Of a stretch of DNA of 64,000 nt, positions 34,419-44,523 are shown in pieces. The DNA comes from Stemphylium vesicarium (Eukaryota; Ascomycota; Dothideomycetes; Pleosporales; Pleosporaceae): the NCBI GenBank assembly GCA_004380135.1, contig QXCR01000033.1, positions 165,373 to 229,372 on the forward strand, written 5' to 3'. The number at the start of each line of letters is the position of its first letter. Positions within the stretch are counted from its first letter, which is position 1. The translations under genes and the position numbers were made by a program. The notes beneath the pieces were generated by a model. That model did no database searches and was not told where the DNA came from. It saw nothing but the letters and a program-made list of their open reading frames with translations.

Positions 34419-36763
34419 TGCTGTTGTAGTGAGTGTATAGGTGTCCTGCACCAGAAATAGACAGGCAAACGGGAAAGACGGCAATTAAAAGAGAGATACT
34501 GTCACAACGAAACGCGCAATAGCAATATGTAGTAACAGGGACAGCACCGTATGTAGGAGATCCAGAAGGCAGTGCTACAGCAGTGTATTAACCAACACCG
34601 AGCAAGATCAACATGGGTGGCACTGTTCCGATTCGGTCCTGTTTCGAACCACGTACCATCCTGGCACTAAAAGTATTCAGCGGCTAGTCAAAGAGCCTCA
34701 AGTGGCCATGGTAGAATTTCAGAATGCTTGGCGAGGTTGAAGTGTTGCGTACCTCCCCCCAGCGCCCCCACTGAAATGTCGAATAAGCTCAGGGCTGCTA
34801 TCAAAGCACGTTCTCTAAGATAACGATCTGAGGTCGTTTTCGCTTCATCTCATGCCAGAAATGGCAACTCCACCTTGGCACTGCCCGAAGAGCCAAGACG
34901 TTTGAGCTGGCCGTCGTCGATTAGGATTGAGCGCGGACTTCTATTGAGTTCCCTGATCTGCATCGTGGCTATGTCGCTTGCACACGGCATTGGGACGTCA
35001 TAGTATCCATCAGAAGATCCTCAGACACCTTCGAAAGCCGTAGATGTGTTGCGGTTCCACCTATTACAACATGTTGGGGGTGCAGTCTCTCACCAAATTT
35101 TTCTCCCAAGAGGTCTCTCACATGTCGAGTCTAGAACTGGATTGACGCCTGTCTCGAGAGGAACAGGACCGATAGAACTTGACACAGTCTCGGGTAAGCG
35201 CCGCGGTGCAGGGAGGTTCCCGTTAGCTGCAGCGGACCCCTTGAGAGCACGATGCGCAGTCTCCGATATGGATCACCATTGAATGGTGCGGTCCGGAATC
35301 CTCCGAGTATGGCCAAGGCGGACCCTACAAGCGGGAGATTGGCAGCAAGAAAATAAGATGCGGCTCTAGTTGTATAGCGACGGTGATTCGTGGCGCGAAA
35401 AGGGGGCGTGAAACGGATGACGAAACGCGTAAAGCGGACCTAGTTGTGTCGACTCTGATGCCAAGCATCCCGCGCAAAACACACCAAGAACACGGACCCA
35501 CCGCTTTCGAGCCCGACGCAGCCACTTCCGCGTCCTACTGGCGGTACGAAGATAAGGTTTAGGAAGGTTTGGTCGAAGATGCTTGCGTATGCGCAACGTT
35601 GTGCGGCCAAGAATACCGTGCAGGAAACTCGATGTCGTCTCAACAGTGCTAGAAAAGTCGCCCATGATCCACTTTCAGGTTTGATCTTTGGCCAGCTAGG
35701 GCTAAGCCTTGGGCAGAAAGCGTATCTCGACTTCTGCGAAAAGCGCCGCTCAATCTATGCGTGTTCCACAAGCCTGTCTATACTGTTGATGCGATTGCGA
35801 GGCGAGCGCGTAACATTATGGAGGTTGCTTGCAGAGAAGTGCATGTTGTTGACTCTCCCGATGATCAAAACTGGATCTGTGATCGTCAGCTTTGCGCGTC
35901 GTTGTTATTCCCGTATGATGCGCTCTCCTTTGCACATGTGGTGGGTCGCCGATGATGAGGACGCCTCTGGGCGAAGGCAGTGCATTCAACACCACTGTAC
36001 GCCAAGATTCCATTCGGGCCGTAGTGTGGTGTAGAGGCGATGCTGACAGTAGATACGAACAAGTAGGTAATTCGACGTCAGTGCAGCTTATGAAGGCATT
36101 AGGCCGCCGCGGAATAAGATGTGATGAGGCTCAGCGGGCAGGAGCGGCGGCATCATCCAAGGATGATGATCTACATGAGGCTCACACGCTAGATAACGGG
36201 CTAGGCCGTGCACTTGGCAAGCACATTCCTTGGGCATTCTTTCACATGACAGCCTGGCTTGGATCGCATATGGTACCCTCATGCCCAGCCGCGAGCAAGT
36301 CATTGCGCCGCAAGGAACTTCGGGAGAGCAGGTATCCTGCCGAACTGACACGTGCAACCCACGTTCCGAACCCAATGTCAGCGCCCAAAGCTCCTTGGGT
36401 GTTCTCAACGCTTTTTTTTCTTCGACTTTTTGCGCCTGCGCACTGGGACTGCGATACGAGCGGAGATGATGGCATCTCCATTGTGCTGGGTAGGCTGGGA
36501 TAGGCTAGACATATTAGGCGAAATCTATCGCGGCGCATATATTCGCGACTTCATATAGTCTAGGAAGCGCAGCATTCAATTGATGATATTTTGCCTCGAA
36601 ATATGATCTGGATTCCTAATCTTTCAGACTCATTCATATGAGAGAGCTTGGAGATCCGTCAAATTCCGCCGTTTATTAATCGTTCACTAGCTATGGCTGT
36701 CCTGGGGATGTCTTGCAAGTTTCATCTAGACGTATGTCTAATCATTCATCTATTCTAGATCAT
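34419..36763. other. Gene-free region of about 2.3 kb
   Basis: Between the divergent-facing TDT transporter promoter and the 3' end of the Nudix gene. Several overlapping frames of 100-180 codons occur (for example 35952-36503 plus, 35579-36034 plus) but they overlap each other on both strands, lack domains and have ordinary composition. I see no gene I can support. Confidence 0.4.
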
Positions 36764-37994
36764 TTACATCTTACTCGCCTCTCTAAGTACCTCCTTCGTC
36801 AAGATTTCTCCCTTCTTGCGCACCTCGCTCAGTCTTCCCATTTTCAGGAGTCTTGCTATCATCTCCTCGTCGCCGTGATGACTGTTGTGCTCGAATTCCG
36901 GCTCCTCTTCATAGGCTACCCGTGCCGCATCAACTAATATCCTAGCCGTCATTCCAAATATCCTAAAAGTGGTCATGGCGTCTATCGCATTTGGTTCCGG
37001 TCTAGGATCATCGCCGGAAGGTACTGCTTTGCCGTCAGGCGGGGACTTTGAGGATGACAGAGAAGACGGAGAAGACTGCGAGGGATTTCGTAGGAGAGAG
37101 GGCGAAGGAGGAGGCCGAGGCATGTAGAAATTGTGCATGCGCCAACGTGATTCGTGCCAATCTGTCCAAGCACCTCTGTACCACTTCTCTGGCCTGCCGT
37201 CTTTTTGTACCGGTGCCGGGCCATCACCCTCCCATTCTTTGAGTAAGAAGTTGTAGAAGGGTGCCGTAAAAACTGCAGCTACTTCTTTAGGGTCGAGACG
37301 GGGTATGAGCCTCTCTTCGACAGAGGCATTGCTGGCTTCCGAGGAAGTAGGTGTGGTAGACGATGCTTGGGTAGGTCGGAGGAACGCGACACAAGGTCGA
37401 ACACCGAGTTCGGTTCTCGCCAAGTTTGTAGGAAGCTCGCATAGATGCTCTACAGTGAAGCCTCGAAGCTTTTCTTCGTTCATGGGGAGACCGATCTCCT
37501 CATCGGCTTCGCGGCGGGCGACAGCCCATGGCGTTTCTTCGAGTGTATCTGCTTTGCCTGGGCGACGTCAGTTCGCGTCACTAGAGCTATACAATTATTT
37601 GCAAGCAATCACAGTAACAACCCAGTTACTCACCTCCTGGTAGCGCTACTTGTCCCGAGTAGTTCCTCAGTTGCGCGCTACGCACAGTCAGAACCACCTT
37701 GAGTTCTCCATGACGGTCGGGAAAGAGCAGGATGAGGACTGCGGCGCGCCGTGTAAGTGGGCAGCTATGCCACTGCGTCGGCGGAGGTGTGTATTTGCGA
37801 AGACGATCCAACGCTTGCTATGGGACGGTCAGCAGTTGTAGGCAGCTTTGGTGGAATGGCTGGAAGATGGGCATGTAACAGTGCAACCGGCAGTTCATGG
37901 AGCGCCTAAAGGGGTTCCAACTTACGGCTGATCTCTGTGAAAGTGCCATATTCGCAATGGCTTTGCTTTGAGCGAGCCATGCTGTCGGTCTCAT
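36764..37994 (-). CDS. PCD1: Nudix hydrolase, CoA-pyrophosphatase (Pcd1-like)
   Basis: Three exons: 37926-37994, 37634-37817 and 36764-37557, with introns of 108 and 76 nt; predicted 348 aa. The second splice rebuilds the Nudix box GGKADTLEETPWAVARREAD..EEIG, which fits G-x5-E-x7-RE-x2-EE-x-G. Just before it is the family segment LRNYSGQVALPGG, and further on a UPF0035/CoAse-like GVRPCVAFLRP. The enzyme removes the nucleotide part from CoA and CoA esters, or from oxidised nucleotides; yeast Pcd1 is peroxisomal. The C-terminal half carries a Ser/Pro-rich insertion (about 225-265) before the last conserved helix ITxFRIFGMTARILVDAARVAY, here read as TTFRIFGMTARILV. The final residues SKM resemble an SKL peroxisome signal. 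Confidence 0.88.
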
Positions 37995-38669
37995 GGGAAC
38001 TGCGCGTGGGTTGGAGCTCGAGACTCGGTGGGGTTGATGTCATGAGCCGAGGCTATCGATAAGCGGATGCAGGAACCTCAGGGCACCCCAGGCGGCTCCG
38101 CTGCCTTGGCTTGTCATATAAAGTAATCAATCCAGTGTCTGGGCAGTGGTTGAGTTCCATTACAACACTTTCAGAAGGCATTCCATCGAACAGCACACAC
38201 GTTTCAAGGGTCGCAGACGTTTAAGTAACTTTCATGCAATTGAATCGCATCTCTATATGAAAGGAAACTCCCGATCGTTATCATTGACATGCGTGGCCAT
38301 GGAAGATGGCTACAAATCCCACTGCGGAAGCATGCGTCGAAAACTGGCAGCAGATCCTCGAGGACATAGGAAAGTAGCATGAAATTGCAGAAAAAGACCC
38401 ATCCGTCAGCTAAGCATCGTGAGTCTATCATATGCAGACATTCTTTTAGGGAAATCATTTCGCACATGAGAGACCAACGCCAAGATGCCGCGATGTAAGG
38501 ACGACTACTCGTCCTACCCCGAACCACTTTTGAACCAGACCAAACGAGAGCACCACCTGGCCTTGCAGGCGTGCTCGAATTAGAAGACCACCGTCTCTAC
38601 ACCGTTACGCCACGTGAACGTCAGTGGGCCGGGAGAGATGATGGTATGAATGCAACGGAGAACAGCTGC
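37995..38669. other. Intergenic region, Nudix promoter and eIF4A 3' flank
   Basis: About 675 bp. It contains the promoter of the minus-strand Nudix gene and the 3' UTR of eIF4A. A tRNA-like stretch at about 38500-38625 on the minus strand was examined and rejected. No gene is supported. Confidence 0.4.
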
Positions 38670-40121
38670 TTAGATGAGGTCTGTAAATGTTGTTAGCAAC
38701 TGCGTCTAGTTTACTGAAGATTGTTGACTTACCAGCCACGTTCATGGGCATCTCCTCGATCTGTGTGCTGTAGAACTGCTCGATTTCGCGCATCATGCGG
38801 ACATCGTCAGCAGTGACGAAGTTGATGGCAACACCCTTACGTCCGAAACGTCCACCACGACCGATGCGGTGGATGTAGTTCTCGCGGTTGGCGGGCAAGT
38901 CGTAGTTGATGACAAGGGAGACCTGCTGGACATCGATACCACGGGCGAGAAGGTCAGTGGCGATGAGGACACGGGAAGATCCGGAACGGAACTCCTTCAT
39001 GATGACATCACGCTGTGCCTGGTCCATGTCACCGTGCATGGCGGAGACGGTGAAGTCACGGGCAGTGAGCTTGTCGGTGAGCCAGTCGACCTTCCTGCGG
39101 GTGTTGCAGAAGATGACAGCCTGGGTGATGGTGACGGTCTCGTACAAGTCGGACAGAGTGTCGAGCTTCCAGTCCTCCTTCTCGACGGCAATGTAGAACT
39201 GCTTGATACCTTCAAGGGTAAGCTCGTCCTTCTTGACGAGGATACGGACGGGGTCGCGCATGAATTTGGTGGTGACCTCTAGGACGTCCTGGGGCATGGT
39301 GGCGGACAGAAGGACGACCTGGGTGGACTGGGGCAGAAGCTGGAAGATGTCGTAGATCTGCTCGGTGAAACCGCGAGACAACATCTCGTCGGCCTCGTCG
39401 AGGACGAACATCTTCATGTGGTCGGTCTTCAGGACACGACGCTGGATCATGTCGTGGACACGGCCGGGGGTACCGACAACGACCTGGGGACCGTCCTGGA
39501 GGGCCTTCATGTCGTCACGGACGCTGGTACCACCAATGCAGGCGTGGCACTGGATGTCCATGAAGTCACCGATGGCGACAACGACCTTCTGGATCTGCTG
39601 AGCGAGCTCACGGGTGGGGGCGAGGATAAGCGCCTGGCAGGCCTTGACGTTGGAGTCGATCTTCTGGAGGGTCGAGATGGAGAAGGTAGCCGTCTTACCG
39701 GTACCGGACTGGGCCTGGGCGATGACATCGTTACCTGGGATACATGTCAGTCGCAACTTTTCATTGTGGTGTTGGCGGGGTCATGGGTGTGTGTGTGTAT
39801 GTGTGGGCAAACTCACCCTTGATGACGGGCATGATGGCGCGCTGCTGGATGGCGGAGGGGCGCTCGAAACCGTAGGCGTAGACTCCACGGAGGAGCTCAG
39901 CCTTCAGGTTCATGTTGTCGAACGAGTCGGTGATCTCGTCGTAGTTGGACTCGATCTGGCCTGCGCGTGGGGTTAGCCTGTGCTCGCACATGGCGCCAAA
40001 AGTGAGGCCATCATCGCCGTCACTGTCGCACTGCGGGGGGCGCGCAGTTTCGCACAGCGGCGGGGTAACAGCCAGAGCAGCACTCACCCTCGGGCACATC
40101 CTCAAGACCTTTGTCAGCCAT
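38670..40121 (-). CDS. TIF1: Translation initiation factor eIF4A (DEAD-box RNA helicase)
   Basis: Four exons: 40088-40121, 39817-39960, 38733-39734 and 38670-38680, with introns of 127, 82 and 52 nt; predicted 396 aa, the usual eIF4A length. The tiny last exon supplies only the conserved DLI end after MPMNVA. DEAD-box motifs are in order: Q-motif region [21 protein letters not shown] (I), PTRELAQQ (Ia), TPGR (Ib), DEAD (II), SAT (III), then ARGIDVQQV (V) and [13 protein letters not shown] (VI). It unwinds mRNA 5' leaders as part of eIF4F. Codon use is strongly biased to C-ending codons, typical of a highly expressed gene; one result is a long antisense open frame that is a shadow. It is divergent from the F-box/JmjC gene. 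Confidence 0.97.
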
Positions 40122-40611
40122 GATTGCGACTTGGGAAAGCGACTACTGGTGCTGGACCGTAGTCGAAAAGTTGCCTGTAGCGGGGTGAAGGCGGGGGGAT
40201 CCTCTGGATGCCGCCGCTGAAAGTTCGAAGTTGTTTGAAAAAGCTAGATACCAGATCCTCAGCGCGAGAATCAAAGGGGTATCTAGTGTTGAGTGTGTAT
40301 TTGTGTTGTAGTGGATTTGGTGGTGATGAGGGACAGAAGGTGGGCGGGCAGTCCGACGTTATAAGCAGGAGCCACCTGAGATTTTTTTCCAGGTGCTAGC
40401 GCCAAACCACCTCGCTAACAGAAAAGCTAAATTGCCTTGTGAATGCCGCAAAGGTAGATGGCCCCAGTCTCCCGCCTTACCACGGTTCGCCCCCAAATCC
40501 GGCTTATGACTCCGTTTTGGTTCCGGTGAATGCATTTGACTTTTTGCTTGCCCCCGTAGAGACAGCCGCGCTGCGCAAACAACAGAGTCTTGTTCCGCGC
40601 CCCTCGTCGAT
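40122..40611. promoter_or_regulatory. Divergent promoter region, eIF4A / F-box-JmjC
   Basis: 490 bp between starts. The eIF4A side is likely the strong promoter. Mixed composition with a T-rich run at about 40382-40388 and no coding signal. Confidence 0.35.
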
Positions 40612-42622
40612 ATGGCCCCCGGCATACTAGAAACCCCCGGCATTGCGACTGCCGAATCACGTCCCACGAAAAAGCTCAAAACATCTGCAGTGGCAACATT
40701 CGAAAATGACGACGAAGACGTGGCTGCGGCGACCGCTGTTCCCTCGCACCCCTTGGGTATCAAGCCGGCCGGTAATGCGTACACGGCGTCCGAGAACATC
40801 AAGTCAAAATGCGGACTATTCGCCAGCTTACCCGATGAACTGCTGAGCCACATTCTTGAGTCATTCGAAGCTGACATTTTGATAAGTCTGGGGAGCACCT
40901 GCCGTGCCCTCTATGCTTATACGAGGCTGGATGAATTATGGAGAGCCTTGTTTGTCAAGTAAGTACCACGGTTGATACGTGCATGGAATATTTCTTGCGC
41001 ACTCAGTCGTTTCCCAGCCACTTCTCTAGTCACATTTGCGATCCGATGATATGTACGAAGGATTTCATTCCCAGTTAGATTTCTAAACTATCGCACGATT
41101 GCAATCTCTATGACTGTGCTTGCCCAGCTGATGATTGCCTGGCCGTAGTCAGTGGCGTTTGTTGAGCCGAATGCGCGAACAGCGAGATGACTCGACGCGA
41201 TCATGCTTTTTTCACTGTCTATTGGAATTTCTTATCTCTTATCTTTCTTCTGTATTATTGATCTCGTAGTTTCTTACGGAGTAGAGAAGATTTGTGTCAC
41301 GTGTCAAAGTCAAGTTCGTAACTGTACAGTCCTGCAGAGGCCTTCTGCTAACCCATACGTACTAATGTATTTCTCAAGTCAAACTACTGCTTTCCTCTAA
41401 GCATTATCAAACTAACATCGAAAACGACTAACCAACGAGTAGCTCTCCGGCCGACAACTTCGAATGGCGCGGAACCTGGCGAGCGACTTACCTGAAAACA
41501 CCCAGAGACCGCATCACCTCGATCCCATGCCCAAACCTCTTCTCGGACACTCTCTACCGCCCCTTTCAATGCGCCCATACAGACCTCAACTCGTACGCGC
41601 GCAACATCCCACGGCACAACGAGATAGCGCGGCTATCAGATCTGACATACGAAGAGTACGCAGAGACGTGGGTGAACAAGCCCTTCATCCTCACCACGCC
41701 CGTGAAGCAATGGCCCGTCTACGGCACCTGGACACCGGAGTACCTTCTCGACAAGTATCCCGAAACCAAGTTCAGAGCCGAAGCGGTAGATTGGCCGATG
41801 AAAAAGTACATGTGCTACATGCACGACAACGCTGACGAGTCGCCTTTATACCTCTTCGATCGCGCGTTTGCAGAGAAGACTGGCATCGACATCACCGCGG
41901 CGCCGCACTCGAAAGAAGCTGCGTACTGGAGCCCGACATGTTTCGGCGATGATCTCTTTAGTGTTTTGGGCGACCACCGTCCAGACTGCCGCTGGATGAT
42001 CATGGGTCCGAAGCGTAGTGGCTCGACGTTTCACAAAGATCCCAACGCAACTTCGGCTTGGAACGCTGTCCTCACTGGAAGCAAGTACTGGCTCATGTTC
42101 CCGGCTGGTCCAGGCATCGAGCCACCACCGGGCGTCATTGTCTCCGAAGATCAGTCAGAGGTCACTTCGCCTCTCAGCATCGCAGAGTACATGCTTACCT
42201 TCCATGAACTCGCCCGCCAGACTCCGGGCTGCAAAGAAGGCATCTGCTACGCTGGCGAAGTGCTGCATGTGCCTTCCGGCTGGTTCCACCTGGTGCTGAA
42301 CCTCGAGGATAGTCTGGCATTAACGCAGAACTTCGTCCCGAGGAAGAAACTGCCGGATGTCTTGGGCTTTCTGCGAGATCAGAAGGCTGAGGTTAGTGGC
42401 TTCGCGGAGGATGTTTGCAATAGAGCTTATGAGCTTTTTGTACAACGGTTGACTGAGCAACATCCGGAGCTACTCGAGGAAGGCCTTGCTGAGCTGGAGA
42501 GGATGAGGATGAAGAGTAGGGGGAAGTGGGAACAGTTGACCAAGGGAGATGAGGACGTAAAAGAAGCGGGAGGGTTCAGCTTTGGTTTTGGTGGAGACGA
42601 TGACGATGCTGATATTCCTTGA
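40612..42622 (+). CDS. F-box and JmjC domain protein (JMJD6-like)
   Basis: Two exons: 40612-40958 and 41443-42622; predicted 508 aa. Exon 1 has a basic nuclear-type segment (TKKLKT) and an F-box (FASLPDELLSHILESFEAD, LGSTCRALYAYTRLDELWRALF). Exon 2 holds the JmjC core: WMIMGPKRSGSTFHKDPNAT gives the iron-binding H-x-D, SAWNAVLTGSKYWLMFPAG the following strand, and EVLHVPSGWFHLVLNLEDS the distal His. The end is acidic (GGDDDDADIP). This is the JMJD6-like class of 2-oxoglutarate/Fe(II) oxygenases, acting on Lys or Arg of histones and other proteins, with an F-box that may link it to an SCF ubiquitin ligase. The joining intron is 484 nt, several times the local norm, with two good CTAAC branch sites near its end. 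Confidence 0.88.
40959..41442 (+). other. Unusually long intron (484 nt)
   Basis: Donor GTAAGT at 40959 and acceptor GAGTAG ending at 41442; the frame holds across (FVN then SPADNFEW). Other introns in the window are 45-135 nt. The inside is AT-rich with stops in all frames over most of it, so no cassette exon is obvious. Two near-C/D-box words (GATGAT, CTGATGATT) occur but do not make a convincing snoRNA. Confidence 0.7.
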
Positions 42623-42823
42623 TCATCCCAGTCACTATGGAGATCGTTCATTTCAATGCTTGTCTGTGTATCATATTGTCAGATGCGAGTAACTAAACGA
42701 GGAAAGAAAACATTCGTGTCATATATTCGTGTACTGCTAAGCTTTTGATGTTGCGCGTTGGGGTATCGTAAAATCGTAAAATCATAACTCATCAATGCCA
42801 GCCCCATCACCGCATTGACCTGC

Positions 42824-44007
42824 TCACTTCGCATGGTTGATAATCTCTTCGTACATGTCTTCCGGTATCTTGCCAGCGAAGCTCATAGCAACACCGACAA
42901 TCTTCTGAGCATTCAGACCGGGGAGGTTACGTAGAATGGTGTTGGGACTACGATTCCAGTTAGCAGTGTCTCGACATCAACAGCACAAGACTCGAAAGGA
43001 AGACTTACCTCGGACTGTTCAAGATGTCGCCTCGAATCACCACCAATTGCGCCACAATGCACAGGATGTTCAAGTGCGGGCCATACGCAAACAGGAAATC
43101 CCAAAGCTGCAACACCTCTGGCAACGGTGGTGTGCATGCGCACATGGTAAGAACAGAAGCAAACGCATAGATCCTAGCCTCCATCTGATGCGCCATGAGG
43201 TACTCGAACAACTTGGGATCGACAACCTCGAGCACCCTATCCACAAGCGCGAGACCCTTGTGTACGCCCTCCATAGAGCCCCTCACATACCCGGGACACT
43301 CCTGGGTGATGAGTTTCTCGAAGCCAGTAAAAGCCTCGACCTCGCTCCGCGCCGCATACAGAAAAGGGCCACAGAGCACATTCATACCCTGCACATAGCC
43401 AATCTGCTCGGCGTCATTTGTCGTCGACGCCTCAGTGCGCGCGCCGCCCGTGTACGAGTGCCGGGACATCATCGAGGTGTCCGGGCTGCCGCCGAACTCT
43501 GAGAGCGTGGGCGGCGACTGCCAGCCGTTGACACGCGCCTCGTGGGCATCGTTCAGGCGCCACGCGACCGCGTTGAGCACGCGCGTTATGCTGTTTTGCG
43601 TCACGCGCCGCCGGAATAGAGGGTCGCCCTGGAAGGTGCGGAATGTGTCGTTTTGGATTTTGGCGTGCGCCGGTGAGGCGCCCTGGCGGACGAGGTCGAG
43701 GTACACGTCGGTGCGGAGAGGGGGCGCGTTGAGCAGGATTAGCCAGATGTATATGCGTAATTCGGACTGTGTTGAGAGGAGTCGTGTTAGTGAGGCTCCT
43801 CATTCTGGGGTCCCCCCCACCCGAGCTTCTGGTGTGTAGATGCTGTTCATGGGGCCTGGGGGTCTGTGAGCGGTGGAGTAAACGTACCATGCCCTCGCTG
43901 TTTGCGGGAATGCCTTTTGTCAGTATCGTGTACCGCAATTCTTGTAGGTATTCCTCTGGGTTGCTCGCAGAGGCCCCCTTGAGGAGCAGCATGTCCAGAT
44001 TCGTCAT
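42824..44007 (-). CDS. BUB2: Bub2-like TBC (Rab-GAP) domain protein, mitotic exit checkpoint
   Basis: Three exons: 43888-44007, 43009-43766 and 42824-42947, with introns of 121 and 61 nt; predicted 333 aa. The start LRYTILTKGIPANSEGM joins SELRIYIWLILLNAPPL, the opening of the TBC domain. Then come the IGYVQGMNVLCGPFLYA motif (the TBC Gln finger region) and FEYLMAHQMEARIYAFASVLTMCACTPPLPEVLQLWDFLFAYG, the segment that separates Bub2 from other TBC proteins. Bub2 with Bfa1 forms the GAP for Tem1 at the spindle pole body and delays mitotic exit or septation when the spindle is wrongly placed. A Ser/Thr-rich insertion (about 105-140) before the YVQGMN motif is longer than in yeast. The gene converges on the JmjC gene with a 200 bp spacer. 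Confidence 0.92.
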
Positions 44008-44523
44008 TTTGAGGTGCGTGTTTGCAAGGGACAGGATTCGTCAACTTTTGGAAGTCCGGTTTGGGGTCTCCGCATTGTACCTGAGCGGTCTGGATTGCGT
44101 GCCTTGGCACGACGCGCTTTCTTCACCGCGCGTAGACCACCTCATCTTTCTGCTACTTATCCCCTGTCGGTAATGGGTAAGCATCCCATTCAACGCTCAG
44201 TCTGATTCAGTACCAGCGTAATATCAGCTCAATCCTTTCCACTCCTGTTTCTTACATCTTTGTCGTCCCCTATTCGACAAAGACGGTTTTCTCTTCGCTC
44301 GGTTCCATTTTTTCTAAACCCATCCTTGGTTCTACACGATCGCGGATTATCTACTTCGGCAATATAATCGCCCGTTGATAATTTTTACCTATTTTAGCCT
44401 CCACGCCAGAGCTTGCATCCTCACCACTAAGATATCAACCCGCAACAAGTACAGTAGACTCGACTCGGCGGAGTCGACTTGGTTTCTTGGCGACTTCCGC
44501 AGTGTCTACTTTCCATCCGCGCC
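44008..44523. other. Intergenic region
   Basis: About 515 bp between Bub2 (minus) and the DUF6604-like pseudogene (plus); holds the Bub2 promoter. T-rich, with no gene visible. Confidence 0.35.

Noticed and set aside
35579..36503. Overlapping plus-strand frames of 151 and 183 codons
   Set aside because: They overlap each other and minus-strand frames, have no domain and no splice partners.
38500..38625. tRNA-Arg-like stretch on the minus strand (A-box-like GTGGCGTAACGG and a CTTCTAA loop-like word)
   Set aside because: The acceptor, anticodon and T stems do not pair, and there is no proper B box at the right distance.
38869..39822. Long plus-strand frames opposite eIF4A
   Set aside because: These are mirror frames created by the biased codon use of eIF4A; the minus-strand gene has all DEAD-box motifs.
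40959..41442. Possible C/D snoRNA inside the long JmjC intron
   Set aside because: C-box-like and D-box-like words are present but not in a proper order with a terminal stem.
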